From Candidatus Endomicrobiellum calonymphae (lineage in GTDB: Bacteria > Elusimicrobiota > Endomicrobiia > Endomicrobiales > Endomicrobiaceae): a stretch of 49,305 nt of DNA. Numbering within the stretch: position 1 is the first letter of the stretch; every line of letters begins with the position of its first letter. The notes under the pieces are model-generated. The model was not told the origin of the DNA. It made no database searches and saw only the letters and a program-made list of their open reading frames with translations. Shown one piece after another: positions 9,224 through 18,214 of this stretch. Location of the stretch: positions 65,785-115,089 of the forward strand of contig JAISYK010000012.1 in the NCBI GenBank assembly GCA_031269945.1, written 5' to 3'. The translations under genes were made by a program, and so were the position numbers.

Positions 9224-10108
9224 ATGTTGAATTATGAGAAAGCAGTCAGTGGTTTTATTTCTTATATAGTTGCCGAGAAAGGATTATCAAAAAATACGGT
9301 TTTGGCTTATAAGGCTGATGTTTTAAAATTTATTAAGTTTGCTAAGAAAGAGCAAAAATTTCTTGAAGATTTTGAGCATCATGATATAACTGATTTTTTA
9401 TGGAAGTTAAAAATTGAAGGCTTAAATCCGAGATCAATTTGTAGACTTATTGAGTCGTTGAAGCAATTTTATAAGTTTTTAAGCTTAGAAAATTTAATAA
9501 AAAGTAATCCTACCTTATATTTAGCATCTCCAAAAGTGATCGAAAGTTTGCCATGTATACTTACTTCTGATGAAGTTACTTTTCTCTTAAATTCTATAAA
9601 TTTTAATGACGAAATGCATATAAGGAATAAGGCAATGCTTGAACTTATGTATGCTACTGGATTGAGAGTTTCAGAGCTTGTAAATCTAAAATTTTCTGAT
9701 ATGAATTTAGAGAATTGTTTTTTAAGAATTTTAGGCAAAGGGTCTAAAGAAAGACTTATTCCTTTTGGACAAAAAGCTAAGGAGTTTATTAATATTTATT
9801 TAAGAAAACGGAAACCTGCTTTAACCACGGGAGATAATATATTTATTTCCAGATTAGGTAAAAAGATCTCGCGAGTAGAGTTTTGGAGACAGCTTAAAAG
9901 TATTGCTAAAAATATAGGCATTGATAAAAATATCACGCCGCATACTTTAAGACATTCTTTTGCAAGTCATTTACTTGCAATGGGTGCTGAGATACGCTTT
10001 GTTCAAGAAATGTTAGGGCATTCCTCAATTACGACGACACAGATTTATACACATCTTGAGAGAGGGAGAATATTAGAGCAGTACAGAAAATTTCACCCAA
10101 GATGGTAG
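9224..10108 (+). CDS. xerD: Tyrosine site-specific recombinase XerD
   Basis: This is a 294-residue integrase-family recombinase with an N-terminal SAM-like DNA-binding domain (about 1-95) and a C-terminal catalytic domain. The active-site set is complete: R148 in ATGLRVSEL, K172, H240 and R243 in HTLRHSFASHL, H266 in LGHSS and nucleophile Y275 in TQIYTHL. Length and domain layout fit XerC/XerD, which resolve chromosome dimers at dif with FtsK. XerD rather than XerC is my judgement; only one is in the window. GAGG precedes the ATG by about six bases. Confidence 0.9.
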   Translation: MLNYEKAVSGFISYIVAEKGLSKNTVLAYKADVLKFIKFAKKEQKFLEDFEHHDITDFLWKLKIEGLNPRSICRLIESLKQFYKFLSLENLIKSNPTLYLASPKVIESLPCILTSDEVTFLLNSINFNDEMHIRNKAMLELMYATGLRVSELVNLKFSDMNLENCFLRILGKGSKERLIPFGQKAKEFINIYLRKRKPALTTGDNIFISRLGKKISRVEFWRQLKSIAKNIGIDKNITPHTLRHSFASHLLAMGAEIRFVQEMLGHSSITTTQIYTHLERGRILEQYRKFHPRW

Positions 10109-10127
10109 TAAATAAAAATTTTTATAA

Positions 10128-10174
10128 TAAGTATAATTTTGTATTTTTATTTTTTTATTTGCGATTTATACTTA
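10128..10174. terminator. Possible two-way terminator between convergent genes
   Basis: A perfect nine-base inverted repeat, TAAGTATAA at 10128-10136 and TTATACTTA at 10166-10174, encloses a T-rich loop between the ends of xerD and larE. A second palindrome, ATAAAAATTTTTAT, lies just before it near 10112. Position suits a bidirectional terminator, but the stem is AT-only and weak. Confidence 0.3.
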
Positions 10175-10180
10175 GAATTT

Positions 10181-11020
10181 TTAATACTTTGAATTTTGTG
10201 AAATAGATTTTGGAAGTATTTCATTCATGCTTCCAGTACGGTATCCTAAAATATCTACTGTAGTGTAGATAAATCCTATTTTTTTGAATTGTTTATGCAC
10301 TTTTTTACGTTGATTGCGTTTCATGAGAATGTTAAATCCATTTTCATCAGTTTCAATTCGTGCAAGATTCCCATGATAGCGCACTCTTACTTGTCTGAGT
10401 CCCATATTTAAAAGTAGTTGCTCCGCAATTTCTATCATTGATAGGCGGTGCAAAGTGATGTGTTCTCCATAGGGGAAACGCGATGATAAACAAGCAAAAG
10501 ATTGTTTGTTCCACGTTGAGAGTCCGAGTTTTTTCGAAAGTATGCGAATTTCATTTTTTGTAAGCTTTGCATAACGCAGCGGACTTTTTACGTTGTAATC
10601 ATGCACTGCTTTTAGGCCAGGGCGATAATCATTATTATCATCCATATTCGAGGCTTCAACCATGTGTCTTATATCTTTCTCTTTAGCTATATTCCAAATT
10701 TTCGAAAACAATTCTTTTTTACATAGATAACAACGGTCAGTAGTGTTATCAGAAAATCCTTTGATACTCAATTCTTCTGAGTCACAGATAATATGTTGAA
10801 TGTCTTGTTTTTTACAAAATACTGTTGCTTCGTTTAGTTCTCGTTGCGGAAAAGAATATGATTTTGCCGTTACAGCGACGACTTTATCACCACCTAAAAC
10901 GTTATGAGCTACTTTTAATAAAAAAGTTGAATCTACACCTCCTGAAAATGCAACAATTACATTGCTTAAATTATGTATATACTGTTTAAGTATCTCATAT
11001 TTTTGTATTAATTTATTCAT
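10181..11020 (-). CDS. larE: Sacrificial sulfur transferase LarE (nickel-pincer cofactor)
   Basis: LarE converts the two carboxylates of pyridinium-3,5-biscarboxylate mononucleotide to thiocarboxylates, giving up its own cysteine sulfur. The 279 residues begin with an ATP-pyrophosphatase loop (AFSGGVDST, 24-32), followed by the family segment [10 protein letters not shown] and [14 protein letters not shown]. The sacrificial cysteine is C177 in [10 protein letters not shown], equivalent to C176 of the Lactobacillus protein. Its ATG overlaps the larC stop by four bases, so it is the last gene of the operon. No frame damage is seen. Confidence 0.93.
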   Translation of the reverse strand: MNKLIQKYEILKQYIHNLSNVIVAFSGGVDSTFLLKVAHNVLGGDKVVAVTAKSYSFPQRELNEATVFCKKQDIQHIICDSEELSIKGFSDNTTDRCYLCKKELFSKIWNIAKEKDIRHMVEASNMDDNNDYRPGLKAVHDYNVKSPLRYAKLTKNEIRILSKKLGLSTWNKQSFACLSSRFPYGEHITLHRLSMIEIAEQLLLNMGLRQVRVRYHGNLARIETDENGFNILMKRNQRKKVHKQFKKIGFIYTTVDILGYRTGSMNEILPKSISQNSKY

Positions 11021-12243
11021 ATTTTTTTCTTTGTTAGATTTATAGTATTGTTAACATCGCTAAAAGATACATTATTTAGGCGTGCGGCTTTTATAATATC
11101 GTCATACTCAGGCTTAACTTTTTTTACATTATATCCTTCCCCAGTTTTTAGTCTTATATTACCATATGGCGTTTTTTGCATTAACATTTTGCGTTTTAAT
11201 ACGTAGCGATCACAAATATTTTTTCGCACACCGAAAGTAGTTGTGTGACGTAATATTAATTCTATGAAAAAATCGGCCTTGTATTCGTTGCATATACAAG
11301 TTAATAAAATTGCAGGACGACTTTTTTTTGTTTGAATAGGTGTAGTAAAAACATCAAATGCACCTTTTTTAAACAATAAATTTATAGCAAATCCCATAGC
11401 TTCGCCTGTCATGTCATCTAGGTTGCATTCTAATTTGACTACACTGTCATTTTTGTTTTTACTTTTAGTTTCAGTTTCCCCTAAAAATGCACGTACGCAG
11501 TTTGCAGTTTCAAAATTTTTAGCTCCCATTCCATAACCTATTTTTTTTACACGCATTTCTGGCATTTGTTTAAAATTTTCTACAAAATACTTTATTATAG
11601 CAGCTCCAGTGGGTGTGCATAATTCATCATGCACATTACTGTTATAAATTGGGATATCTTGTAAAATGCAAGCTGTAGCTGGAGCTGGTACTGGCAATAT
11701 GCCGTGTTGACAACTGACAAATCCACCGCCTACATTAATTGGTGAAGCTATTATTTTTTCAGGTTTAATATACTCTATTAGCATGCATACCCCTATGATA
11801 TCTACTAACGCGTCAATACTGCCTATTTCATGAAAATGTATATACTTAACAGGACATCTATGTACAGTAGCTTCAGCTTCGGCAATCAAACGATATATAT
11901 CAAGGGAATTATTTTTAATTTTTTGATTAATCTGTAATTGCATGATTATGTTTTCAATTTTTTTAATATCCGTGAGATCATTTTTATTAAAGTCGTAGTA
12001 ATTCTCTTTGTATTGTGTGCTGACTGAAATGACGTCTGCTTGTTCCCCATTGATATTTATTAATACGCGTGTTCCTACAATTCCGCATCTTCTAACAAAT
12101 TTTGTATTTACTCTTAGGTTTGAAAATCCGAGTGTATTTATTTGTTTTAAAAAATATACTTTATCTTTAATTAGTTCTAGCAAAGCTCCCATTAGCATAT
12201 CTCCAGCGGCACCCATAGAGCATTCTAAATAGAGCGTTTTCAT
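11017..12243 (-). CDS. larC: Nickel insertion enzyme LarC (nickel-pincer cofactor)
   Basis: LarC inserts nickel, using CTP, into the bis-thiocarboxylate intermediate to finish the nickel-pincer nucleotide. The 408 residues show the family's start ([20 protein letters not shown]), the histidine-rich [16 protein letters not shown] near residue 140 and the later [16 protein letters not shown]. It is one continuous frame, unlike the Lactobacillus larC1/larC2 pair that needs a frameshift. It overlaps both neighbours by ATGA (larB upstream, larE downstream). Confidence 0.94.
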   Translation of the reverse strand: MKTLYLECSMGAAGDMLMGALLELIKDKVYFLKQINTLGFSNLRVNTKFVRRCGIVGTRVLININGEQADVISVSTQYKENYYDFNKNDLTDIKKIENIIMQLQINQKIKNNSLDIYRLIAEAEATVHRCPVKYIHFHEIGSIDALVDIIGVCMLIEYIKPEKIIASPINVGGGFVSCQHGILPVPAPATACILQDIPIYNSNVHDELCTPTGAAIIKYFVENFKQMPEMRVKKIGYGMGAKNFETANCVRAFLGETETKSKNKNDSVVKLECNLDDMTGEAMGFAINLLFKKGAFDVFTTPIQTKKSRPAILLTCICNEYKADFFIELILRHTTTFGVRKNICDRYVLKRKMLMQKTPYGNIRLKTGEGYNVKKVKPEYDDIIKAARLNNVSFSDVNNTINLTKKKI

Positions 12244-13022
12244 TTGACACTCTCCATCTTATTGATGCGGTTTGCAATATAACCTGCACCGAACCCATTA
12301 TCAATATTAACAACTGAAATGCCATTTGTGCATGAATTGAGCATAGTAAGCAAAGCACAAAGACCATTAAAATTAGCTCCGTATCCTACACTTGTTGGTA
12401 CCGCAATAACAGGACAACTTACAAGTCCGCCGATTATACTGGGCAGAGCTCCTTCCATACCTGCAACTACTATAATAACACGGGATTTTGCAAAAATATT
12501 GTACTGTAATAAAAGACGATGTAGTCCTGCAACACCGACGTCATATAAACGAGTAACGTGACTCCCTAAAACCTCGCTTGTAATAGCTGCTTCTTCGCAT
12601 ACAGGTATATCACTTGTCCCCCCTGACGCGATTACAACTGAGCCTTTTAGTTTTATTTTATTGTTACGTTTTACAATAGCAAGTTTAGCAATAGAATGGT
12701 ATTCTAAATCTATTTTTTTTTGGGTTAATAAGTTGACTGTAGATCGACGAATCCGCGTAACTATAATGTTACTTAACCCTTTATTCAACATACTTAAAGT
12801 AATGTCTTGAATTTGTTTAGATGTTTTATTTTGTCCATAAATTACTTCCCCAAAACCTTGGCGCAGTCCTCTATGATAATCAACATTAGTATGTCCTAAA
12901 TTTTCAAATGGCATAGTTTGTAAATTCAATAAAGCGTCGTCCGGGGACATTGATCCATCTTTTACTTGTTTTAGTAACTTTAATATTCGTTCTTTTTCAT
13001 TTACTTTATTTATTTTATCCAT
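12240..13022 (-). CDS. larB: Pyridinium-3,5-biscarboxylate mononucleotide synthase LarB
   Basis: LarB carboxylates nicotinic acid adenine dinucleotide and hydrolyses it, the first step of nickel-pincer cofactor synthesis. The 260 residues carry an N-terminal segment ([20 protein letters not shown]) and the PurE-like C-terminal half with [36 protein letters not shown] and [12 protein letters not shown]. The gene follows the transporter gene nikN with no gap and is translationally coupled to larC, so synthesis and nickel uptake look co-regulated. Confidence 0.94.
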   Translation of the reverse strand: MDKINKVNEKERILKLLKQVKDGSMSPDDALLNLQTMPFENLGHTNVDYHRGLRQGFGEVIYGQNKTSKQIQDITLSMLNKGLSNIIVTRIRRSTVNLLTQKKIDLEYHSIAKLAIVKRNNKIKLKGSVVIASGGTSDIPVCEEAAITSEVLGSHVTRLYDVGVAGLHRLLLQYNIFAKSRVIIVVAGMEGALPSIIGGLVSCPVIAVPTSVGYGANFNGLCALLTMLNSCTNGISVVNIDNGFGAGYIANRINKMESVK

Positions 13023-13274
13023 TTATTTAATTGTTTTGTATAAAATATAAAGCAAAACTAACCCTATCATGCCAGAGCAAAAGAAAGATAAAAACCGGTT
13101 GTTAATAAAAGGTAAATTATAATCGTTGAATACTAAGACTATTTTTTTAGCTTGTTTTTCAAAACCCTGCTTTACTGAGAATGCTTCTAAAGTATCTGGA
13201 TATTTTGATGAAAATAAACTCGCAAAAAGTACAACAAGCATAGGGAACAATGCGATGATAATTTTTTTGTTCAT
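13023..13274 (-). CDS. Nickel ECF transporter small component, NikN/LarN-like
   Basis: This 83-residue protein has an N-terminal membrane helix (about 5-22), an extracytoplasmic loop and a second helix (about 63-80). The loop contains SSKYPDTLEAFSVKQGFE, a variant of the PDGLE motif of the CbiN/NikN-type subunits that accompany NikM/CbiM. The usual PDGLE reads PDTLE here. It sits between nikM and larB on the same strand, its stop directly abutting larB. Its small size makes the call depend partly on context. Confidence 0.75.
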   Translation of the reverse strand: MNKKIIIALFPMLVVLFASLFSSKYPDTLEAFSVKQGFEKQAKKIVLVFNDYNLPFINNRFLSFFCSGMIGLVLLYILYKTIK

Positions 13275-13299
13275 TTCTGTTTTTTGACGCTTTTATAAT

Positions 13300-13323
13300 T
13301 AACACTTGCAAAAGTAAGTGTTA
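13300..13323. other. Hairpin between nikM and nikN
   Basis: TAACACTT at 13300-13307 and AAGTGTTA at 13316-13323 form a perfect eight-base-pair stem with an eight-base loop in the 68-base gap between nikM and nikN. On the transcribed (minus) strand no T-run follows, so it is not a typical terminator. It could affect mRNA stability or set the ratio of the two proteins. Confidence 0.4.
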
Positions 13324-13342
13324 TTTCAAATTTTTTATAGAT

Positions 13343-14011
13343 TTATTTACAGACAAATTTTAATAACCATAGCAATGCTAGAGTTATAATAGCTTCTAAT
13401 AATGCAATAATTAGATGTAAATACATCATATCCTTAAATGATGTCGAGAAATTCACAACTCCGGAGATATTAAGTTCAACTAAGCAAAAAAAAGCAGCAC
13501 TTAAAACTGAAAATAAACAAGCTATAAATACGGCAAGATGATGACTTTTGTTCGCTACTGCTTTATAAACATAGTATGAAATAAAAGACCCGATAAATGC
13601 CATGTTAAAAATATTTGCACCTAGTGCCAATATTCCACCATCTGCAAAAAATATAGATTGAACAATAAGAACAGAGGATATTACTAAAAATCCTGCAAAT
13701 GGACCTACGATAATGGATGTAAACACCCCACCTATTAAATGTGCTGAAATTTTTGATTGTACAGGAATGTTAAACATCTGAGAGGAAAATATCCACATTG
13801 CAATAATTGTTAACTTTTGAAAATATTCACTTTTCTCATTAAAAAAATCAAATGTACAAACTCCGATATTTTTGTTATTTTCTGAGACCATAGGTAAATC
13901 CGTAGTTGCGATTTTATAAACTCTTTTTAAACAATAAGTAAACATAATTGATGTTCCAGCAAGCAATCCTGCTGACAGGTTGTTACTTAAAAACCCATTA
14001 GGAATATGCAT
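13343..14011 (-). CDS. Nickel ECF transporter substrate-binding membrane protein NikM/LarM
   Basis: This is a CbiM/NikM-family S-component, 222 residues with about six to seven membrane helices. It starts MHIPNGFL, where the amino terminus and H2 chelate the metal in this family. Further on are SAHLIGG (H91) and the conserved segment VGPFAGFLVISSVLIVQSIFF followed by DGGILALGANIFNM. Nickel rather than cobalt is inferred from the linked lar genes. A strong AGGAGGT site precedes the ATG, and this is the first gene of the operon. The energising ATPase and T-component are not in the window. Confidence 0.88.
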   Translation of the reverse strand: MHIPNGFLSNNLSAGLLAGTSIMFTYCLKRVYKIATTDLPMVSENNKNIGVCTFDFFNEKSEYFQKLTIIAMWIFSSQMFNIPVQSKISAHLIGGVFTSIIVGPFAGFLVISSVLIVQSIFFADGGILALGANIFNMAFIGSFISYYVYKAVANKSHHLAVFIACLFSVLSAAFFCLVELNISGVVNFSTSFKDMMYLHLIIALLEAIITLALLWLLKFVCK

Positions 14012-14137
14012 AATATGTCTACCTCCTCATGGAAAATTAATTAATTAGAATATTATCTCGTACTAACAAACCAGCTTATTCTACAAAAATTAATAAAAAG
14101 TTTAAAATAGCGCGGATTTTATTATAAAAATATTTTA

Positions 14138-15217
14138 TTATTTTCTCGTTTTAATAAGGATATAAACGCCTATTATAGTGAATATAAAAATTGGTAGCCA
14201 AGCAGCTATAAAAGGATGTAATATAAGATTTTCACCGAGTGATATTGTTATCGCTTGCGTGCCCCAGTAGATAAATGCAGCAATTAAGGCAAGCGTAAAA
14301 CCTAATACTTTATTTAATTTTCTACCTGGACCTATTACAAAGGGAATTCCAATTATCATCACTACAATGTGGGAAAAAACAGATGCATATCTCATATTTA
14401 AAGCTATTCTTTCTCTAATTGTTGTCTGCCCAGAAATTCTTAAATTTTTTATATATTTTTTTAACGTTAAAGTGTCCATGGAATTATGAGAAATTGTCTG
14501 TATTATCGTGTCTGTTGGTTTTATATGTACATCTAATTTGTGATTTTTGAAGTAAATTTCACTCCAAGTGTCGTTATTAAACTTTCTTATGACACCGTTT
14601 TTGAGTAGCCATATACTATTTTCCCATATAGCTTCTTTAGACAAAATAAGATATTCCATACTAGAATCGTTATTATATTTTTCTATCACGATACCTCTCA
14701 TTATCTTTTTATCAGTATTTAGGTATTCTACTGTAAATCTCGTACCGTTAGGCATAAAAAATATTAAATTAGAAAATTCAGTTGCTTTTTGTATTTTTTC
14801 TTTTTGTATTTTTTCTTTTTGTATTTTTCTATTGCATTCATATGTTTTAGGAATAATAAATTCTCTTGCACCAAGCTCTGCCGTTCCTATGATTAAGCCT
14901 GCTATAAGAAATAATAATATAATTTTCCAAATATTTATTCCTGCAGCTTTTATTGCTGTTATCTCGTTTTTTTTCGATATGTCCCCTAAAGAAAATAATA
15001 AAGCTATAAGAGTAATTATGGGAAGAGCTTGTGTGAACCAGCATGGTACATTTAGCCCCAAATGTAGCAGCATTAAGTGAAAGGGAGTTTTATATTTCAT
15101 ATAAAATTCTTTTTGCCTAAATAGTTCTGATGCTATTCCTATAGGTATAAATGCTAATGATATAAATATAAAAACTTTTGAAAAGTTTTTGATAATGTAT
15201 CTATAAAGAATTTTCAT
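14138..15217 (-). CDS. lptG: LPS export permease LptG/LptF family, second gene
   Basis: This YjgP/YjgQ-family permease works with LptB and LptF to extract lipopolysaccharide from the inner membrane. The 359 residues have three N-terminal helices, a periplasmic jelly-roll region (about 145-265) and three C-terminal helices. Family features include the NEITAIKAAGI loop after helix 2-3 (near residue 85). A short repeat (IQKEK) lies near residues 132-145. It follows lptF by four bases. Which paralogue is F and which is G is assigned only by gene order. Confidence 0.88.
   Translation of the reverse strand: MKILYRYIIKNFSKVFIFISLAFIPIGIASELFRQKEFYMKYKTPFHLMLLHLGLNVPCWFTQALPIITLIALLFSLGDISKKNEITAIKAAGINIWKIILLFLIAGLIIGTAELGAREFIIPKTYECNRKIQKEKIQKEKIQKATEFSNLIFFMPNGTRFTVEYLNTDKKIMRGIVIEKYNNDSSMEYLILSKEAIWENSIWLLKNGVIRKFNNDTWSEIYFKNHKLDVHIKPTDTIIQTISHNSMDTLTLKKYIKNLRISGQTTIRERIALNMRYASVFSHIVVMIIGIPFVIGPGRKLNKVLGFTLALIAAFIYWGTQAITISLGENLILHPFIAAWLPIFIFTIIGVYILIKTRK
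14786..14830. repeat. 15-base tandem repeat inside lptG
   Basis: The unit TTTTTGTATTTTTTC occurs at 14786-14800 and 14801-14815, with a near-copy at 14816-14830. On the coding (minus) strand it encodes IQKEK repeated in frame, so the protein gains five residues per unit without a frameshift. Confidence 0.85.
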
Positions 15218-15221
15218 TTTT

Positions 15222-16316
15222 TTACTTTTTTTTCATTTTTGCGAATAAATAAATTCCCAGTATTGTGACAATGATATTTGGGACACACATTACGAGACCA
15301 GTTGGCATGTATCTTTCTTTGCCTAAATCTATTACAAGTATAGTTAGTAGATAATAGATTAAAATTATACCTAGACTTATTCCGAAACCTGTACCTTTTC
15401 CACTTTTCCCTGTCATTAATCCTATGGGTAATGCGATAAGAGTAAATGCAATTGAGGCAAATGCAAAAATCCATCTAATCCATAATTCGATTTCGTATTC
15501 GTTGTATGGGATATCTAAATTTTTACAAACTCTTATAGTTCTAGAGATTTCCGGAGAAGACATTCCAAGTATAAGCAAATCATCATCTTTAATTTCATTG
15601 TATAGCGTTATAAAGAAACTATAAGTTTTGAAAGCAATGTGCGTCATAGTGTCCATATCTGATGGATGTACACGTAATAAATAGCCGTTGTATAGAGTAA
15701 TTTGAATGACATTGGGATAGGATTTTATTATGGCTGACGATGCATACGCGCGATAATTTTTCGTAGAAGTTTTGTTATCAAATTTATATATGCTAACTCC
15801 TGAAAGAGTATTATTTTTATGATTTATTTTATTTGCATACAATCTGTAGCTTCCTATTTCGTTTATTGTTTTTTCTGTCAATTTAAAAAGAGGCCTTTTT
15901 ATGATAATTTCTTTATAGAAGTTTCTAAAGTTTAAAGTTGCTGCTGGTGCCATAAAATGATTGCAAAATAAGAGGAAGAGAAATATTATACAAACTAAGA
16001 TTATTGTTGGGAATGTTAATGTTTTATAGTTTATACCAGAAGACTTCATCGCTGTTATTTCATTGTCTTCAGATAATCTTCCATAAGATGTTAATATACC
16101 TAGAAGTATAGCCATTGGGATAGTCGACATTAAAATTTTCGGAATAATAAGAGCAAGCAATTTGAGAATTAGAAAAGGAGGAACGCTTCTTGAAAGAAAA
16201 AGACTTATAAAATCAAATAAATTATTTAAAAGAAAAAAGATAGAAAAAACGGCAAGACCGAAAAAGAAATAATTCAAAAATTCTTTGATGATGTATGTAT
16301 GTAGTTTTTTTAGCAT
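15222..16316 (-). CDS. lptF: LPS export permease LptF/LptG family, first gene
   Basis: This is the partner LptF/LptG-type permease, 365 residues from the chosen start MLKKLHTYIIKEFLNYFFFG. The open frame extends 18 codons further upstream, to 16370. I preferred the internal ATG because the family begins with a short amphipathic stretch (xxRYIxKE) straight before the first helix. Three N-terminal helices, the EDNEITAMKSSGI loop, a periplasmic domain and three C-terminal helices are visible. No strong ribosome-binding site was seen. The pair is the upstream end of a long minus-strand block. Confidence 0.88.
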   Translation of the reverse strand: MLKKLHTYIIKEFLNYFFFGLAVFSIFFLLNNLFDFISLFLSRSVPPFLILKLLALIIPKILMSTIPMAILLGILTSYGRLSEDNEITAMKSSGINYKTLTFPTIILVCIIFLFLLFCNHFMAPAATLNFRNFYKEIIIKRPLFKLTEKTINEIGSYRLYANKINHKNNTLSGVSIYKFDNKTSTKNYRAYASSAIIKSYPNVIQITLYNGYLLRVHPSDMDTMTHIAFKTYSFFITLYNEIKDDDLLILGMSSPEISRTIRVCKNLDIPYNEYEIELWIRWIFAFASIAFTLIALPIGLMTGKSGKGTGFGISLGIILIYYLLTILVIDLGKERYMPTGLVMCVPNIIVTILGIYLFAKMKKK

Positions 16317-16915
16317 TTTATTGTTGAGTACTTTACCCGGGTAATAATTGTAGCAAAAACCCATCCACAATATTATATAATAAATATCTCAGTGGCGAGA
16401 AAAAGTCCCTTGGTATAACATTAAAATTTCTTTGTAGTATTTGATTATATGTGTTTTGTATGGGTGTATTTTATTAGTCTATGTGAGAGAATAGAGAGCT
16501 AAAAACACCGTTTTTGGTGCGTGCCAATTGTCATAATCACTTATAATAACTCTAATGAATATGTGTTGACTATAAAAACTTAAATAAAATATGGGAAGAA
16601 TAAGAATGAATACGAGGAGTATATAGAAAATGCCTTGGTGTATTGGGCCTTTGTGTTGAAGAGCAACTATCGCATTAAAATTAAGGATAAAAAATTTATA
16701 TGTGTTTTTATTTCTAGATCATTTCTTATTTAAACTATTTAGATTATATAATTACAATGTGGTTTATAAGTAAAAAAAATGACAGAAAAATAAAGTACTG
16801 GTGTTTCTTTCACTTGCCAAATAGAAAAAATATAGCTATTTTAGATTTTGTGAATCTTCTGCATGTTAGATGAACTTAGCATCATAAGTGATAAGCAGTC
16901 TCTATTAGAATTTTC

Positions 16916-17179
16916 TTATAAATATTCAATGATTTTAATTAATCTTTCTCTGTTGTCTTCTAATATTTCTATTTTTCGCTGTCTTTCCTTTTTAGCTATA
17001 AAAATATTAGTAATTTTGTCATATTTCCCTTTCTTAATATCTTCTACAAATTTAAATCCTAACGTTTTTGTTCTGTTAAATGCTGTAAATACTAATAATT
17101 TTAAATGGAAGTTAAGGACTATTACAATGATTAATGTTGAGAATGAGAAAACAGTATAAATATTTTGTTTCCTAGTATC
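16916..17179 (-). pseudogene. Minus-strand coding remnant, unknown
   Basis: Reading the minus strand from 17179 gives 87 codons without a stop, but with no ATG, GTG or TTG at the front. The protein has a hydrophobic N-terminal segment (FSTLIIVIVLNFHLKLLVF) followed by a lysine- and glutamate-rich part (DIKKGKYDK, then KERQRKIEILEDNRERLIK) that could be a helix or coiled coil. Its composition resembles real genes here better than the plus-strand open stretch 16863-17159 that overlaps it. I do not recognise the family. Confidence 0.3.
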
Positions 17180-17391
17180 TTAGAATTTCTTTTGTTTTTT
17201 AGATTAAAAACATATAAAACAATGTACAATAATTTGTTAATGGTTGTGAAAGTAGTAAAACATTTTTATTAGTTGTTTGTTGTTGTAAAAATTCTGTCTC
17301 TTGTTTCATTGCTTTATTATAGATTTCACTATTTATCTCCGTATTCCATTCACTTGTATTATTGTGTATAATGAACAGTCACCCCCGAGCC

Positions 17392-17639
17392 TTACCTATT
17401 TAAGATGAAGTAAAGCGTAGGGTTGGAATTTTTAAAAGTTCTGTTAAGACTAGAAGGTGTAACGATTACTTTTGTGGTGAGTTTAGTCTCTTCTGCCCCT
17501 ATGAAATCTCTAGCTTTTTGTCTTGTTTTTTTTTGAAAGGATCTCTATTAATTGGAAGACGGCTTCCAAATTCCCAAGTAATGAATGGAGTGGTAAAATG
17601 TTATGTTCCTCTATGAATATGCGTAAAAAGTTGTAGCAT
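17392..17639 (-). pseudogene. Minus-strand frameshifted remnant, unknown
   Basis: Beginning at an ATG (17639) the protein reads MLQLFTHIHRG. It then continues best in a second frame as EEHNILPLHSLLGNLEAVFQ, and finally in a third frame as ARDFIGAEETKLTTKVIVTP, then SSLNRTFKNSNPTLYFILNR before a stop at 17392-17394. The near-continuous protein-like text across three frames suggests a gene killed by small indels. I could not identify the family. Confidence 0.3.
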
Positions 17640-17925
17640 GAAAAATGTAAAGTAAATGATTTTAATGAGTTTGGTTTGTATGTAATTTATTTTATAAGCC
17701 GTGTGCGTTGTTTTGTTTGCATTTGAAAGAGGTGTGGGAGATACGGAATTTAATGTTTCAATATTTCAATGATTAAAGCAAAAGAACTTTTTTTTTGGGG
17801 GGGGGAATTTACGGAATCTATTCTGAAAAGAAGTGCTGCTTATGCTCTCTTGGTTAGTGCTTGGTAGGTTTGTAGGTGGATGGTTTATATTTTTTATGCG
17901 TTATACGTTTTGGTTTGGATATTGT

Positions 17926-18130
17926 TTATTTGGATAGAAAAACTTGAGTTGTGAAAATTATAAAATCATTAAAATCTTTCAGAGTAACATTTTCAGTAAA
18001 AAACGCGGTTTCAGTTCTTAAAATTATCTCAATTGTAAATAACATGAGGGTGTCGTTGCCTGCAGAAAATTAAACAATTTCTAAATGGGTTGATTTTTCG
18101 TTAGTTTGAATTCTTAAAACGACATCGCCA
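17926..18130 (-). pseudogene. Minus-strand protein-like remnant, unknown
   Basis: The minus strand reads GDVVLRIQTNEKSTHLEIV, one stop, then a segment containing AGNDTLMLFTIEIILRTETA and NVTLKDFNDFIIF, ending at a stop at 17926-17928. A plus-strand reading is also fairly open, so even the strand is uncertain. It may be part of the same dead gene as the remnant at 17392-17639 or a separate one. No family recognised. Confidence 0.2.
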
Positions 18131-18214
18131 CAGAGACGTTGTTTTTTTTTCTCTTCTATTAACGTACAAATGTTTATGATATATAAAAAAAAGGATGGAG
18201 GTAATGCTAACATA

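Larger units (their letters stand above)
16317..18214. other. Long gene-poor stretch with coding fossils
   Basis: About 1.9 kb lies between the divergent lptF and lysS genes without an intact gene. Both strands carry many stops. Several minus-strand stretches still look like coding sequence and are listed separately. A T9G9 homopolymer pair lies at 17788-17805. I saw no tRNA, no transposase and no terminal inverted repeats. Confidence 0.6.

Noticed and set aside
14060-14084. Imperfect GTA...TAC dyad upstream of nikM as a NikR operator
   Set aside because: Only about five of nine positions pair and the spacing does not match known NikR sites. Too weak to annotate. No cobalamin riboswitch box was seen either.
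14568-15080. 170-codon plus-strand open frame opposite lptG
   Set aside because: It is the antisense shadow of a clear membrane-protein gene, with repeated SFCIF segments created by the lptG tandem repeat.
16317-16370. 18-codon upstream extension of lptF
   Set aside because: The residues (MWMGFCYNYYPG) do not fit the family start, and MLKKLHTYIIKEF does. The start remains somewhat uncertain.
16863-17159. 98-codon plus-strand open frame as a gene
   Set aside because: The protein is an improbable hydrophobic/serine mix, and the minus-strand reading of the same DNA looks more like real coding sequence for this genome.
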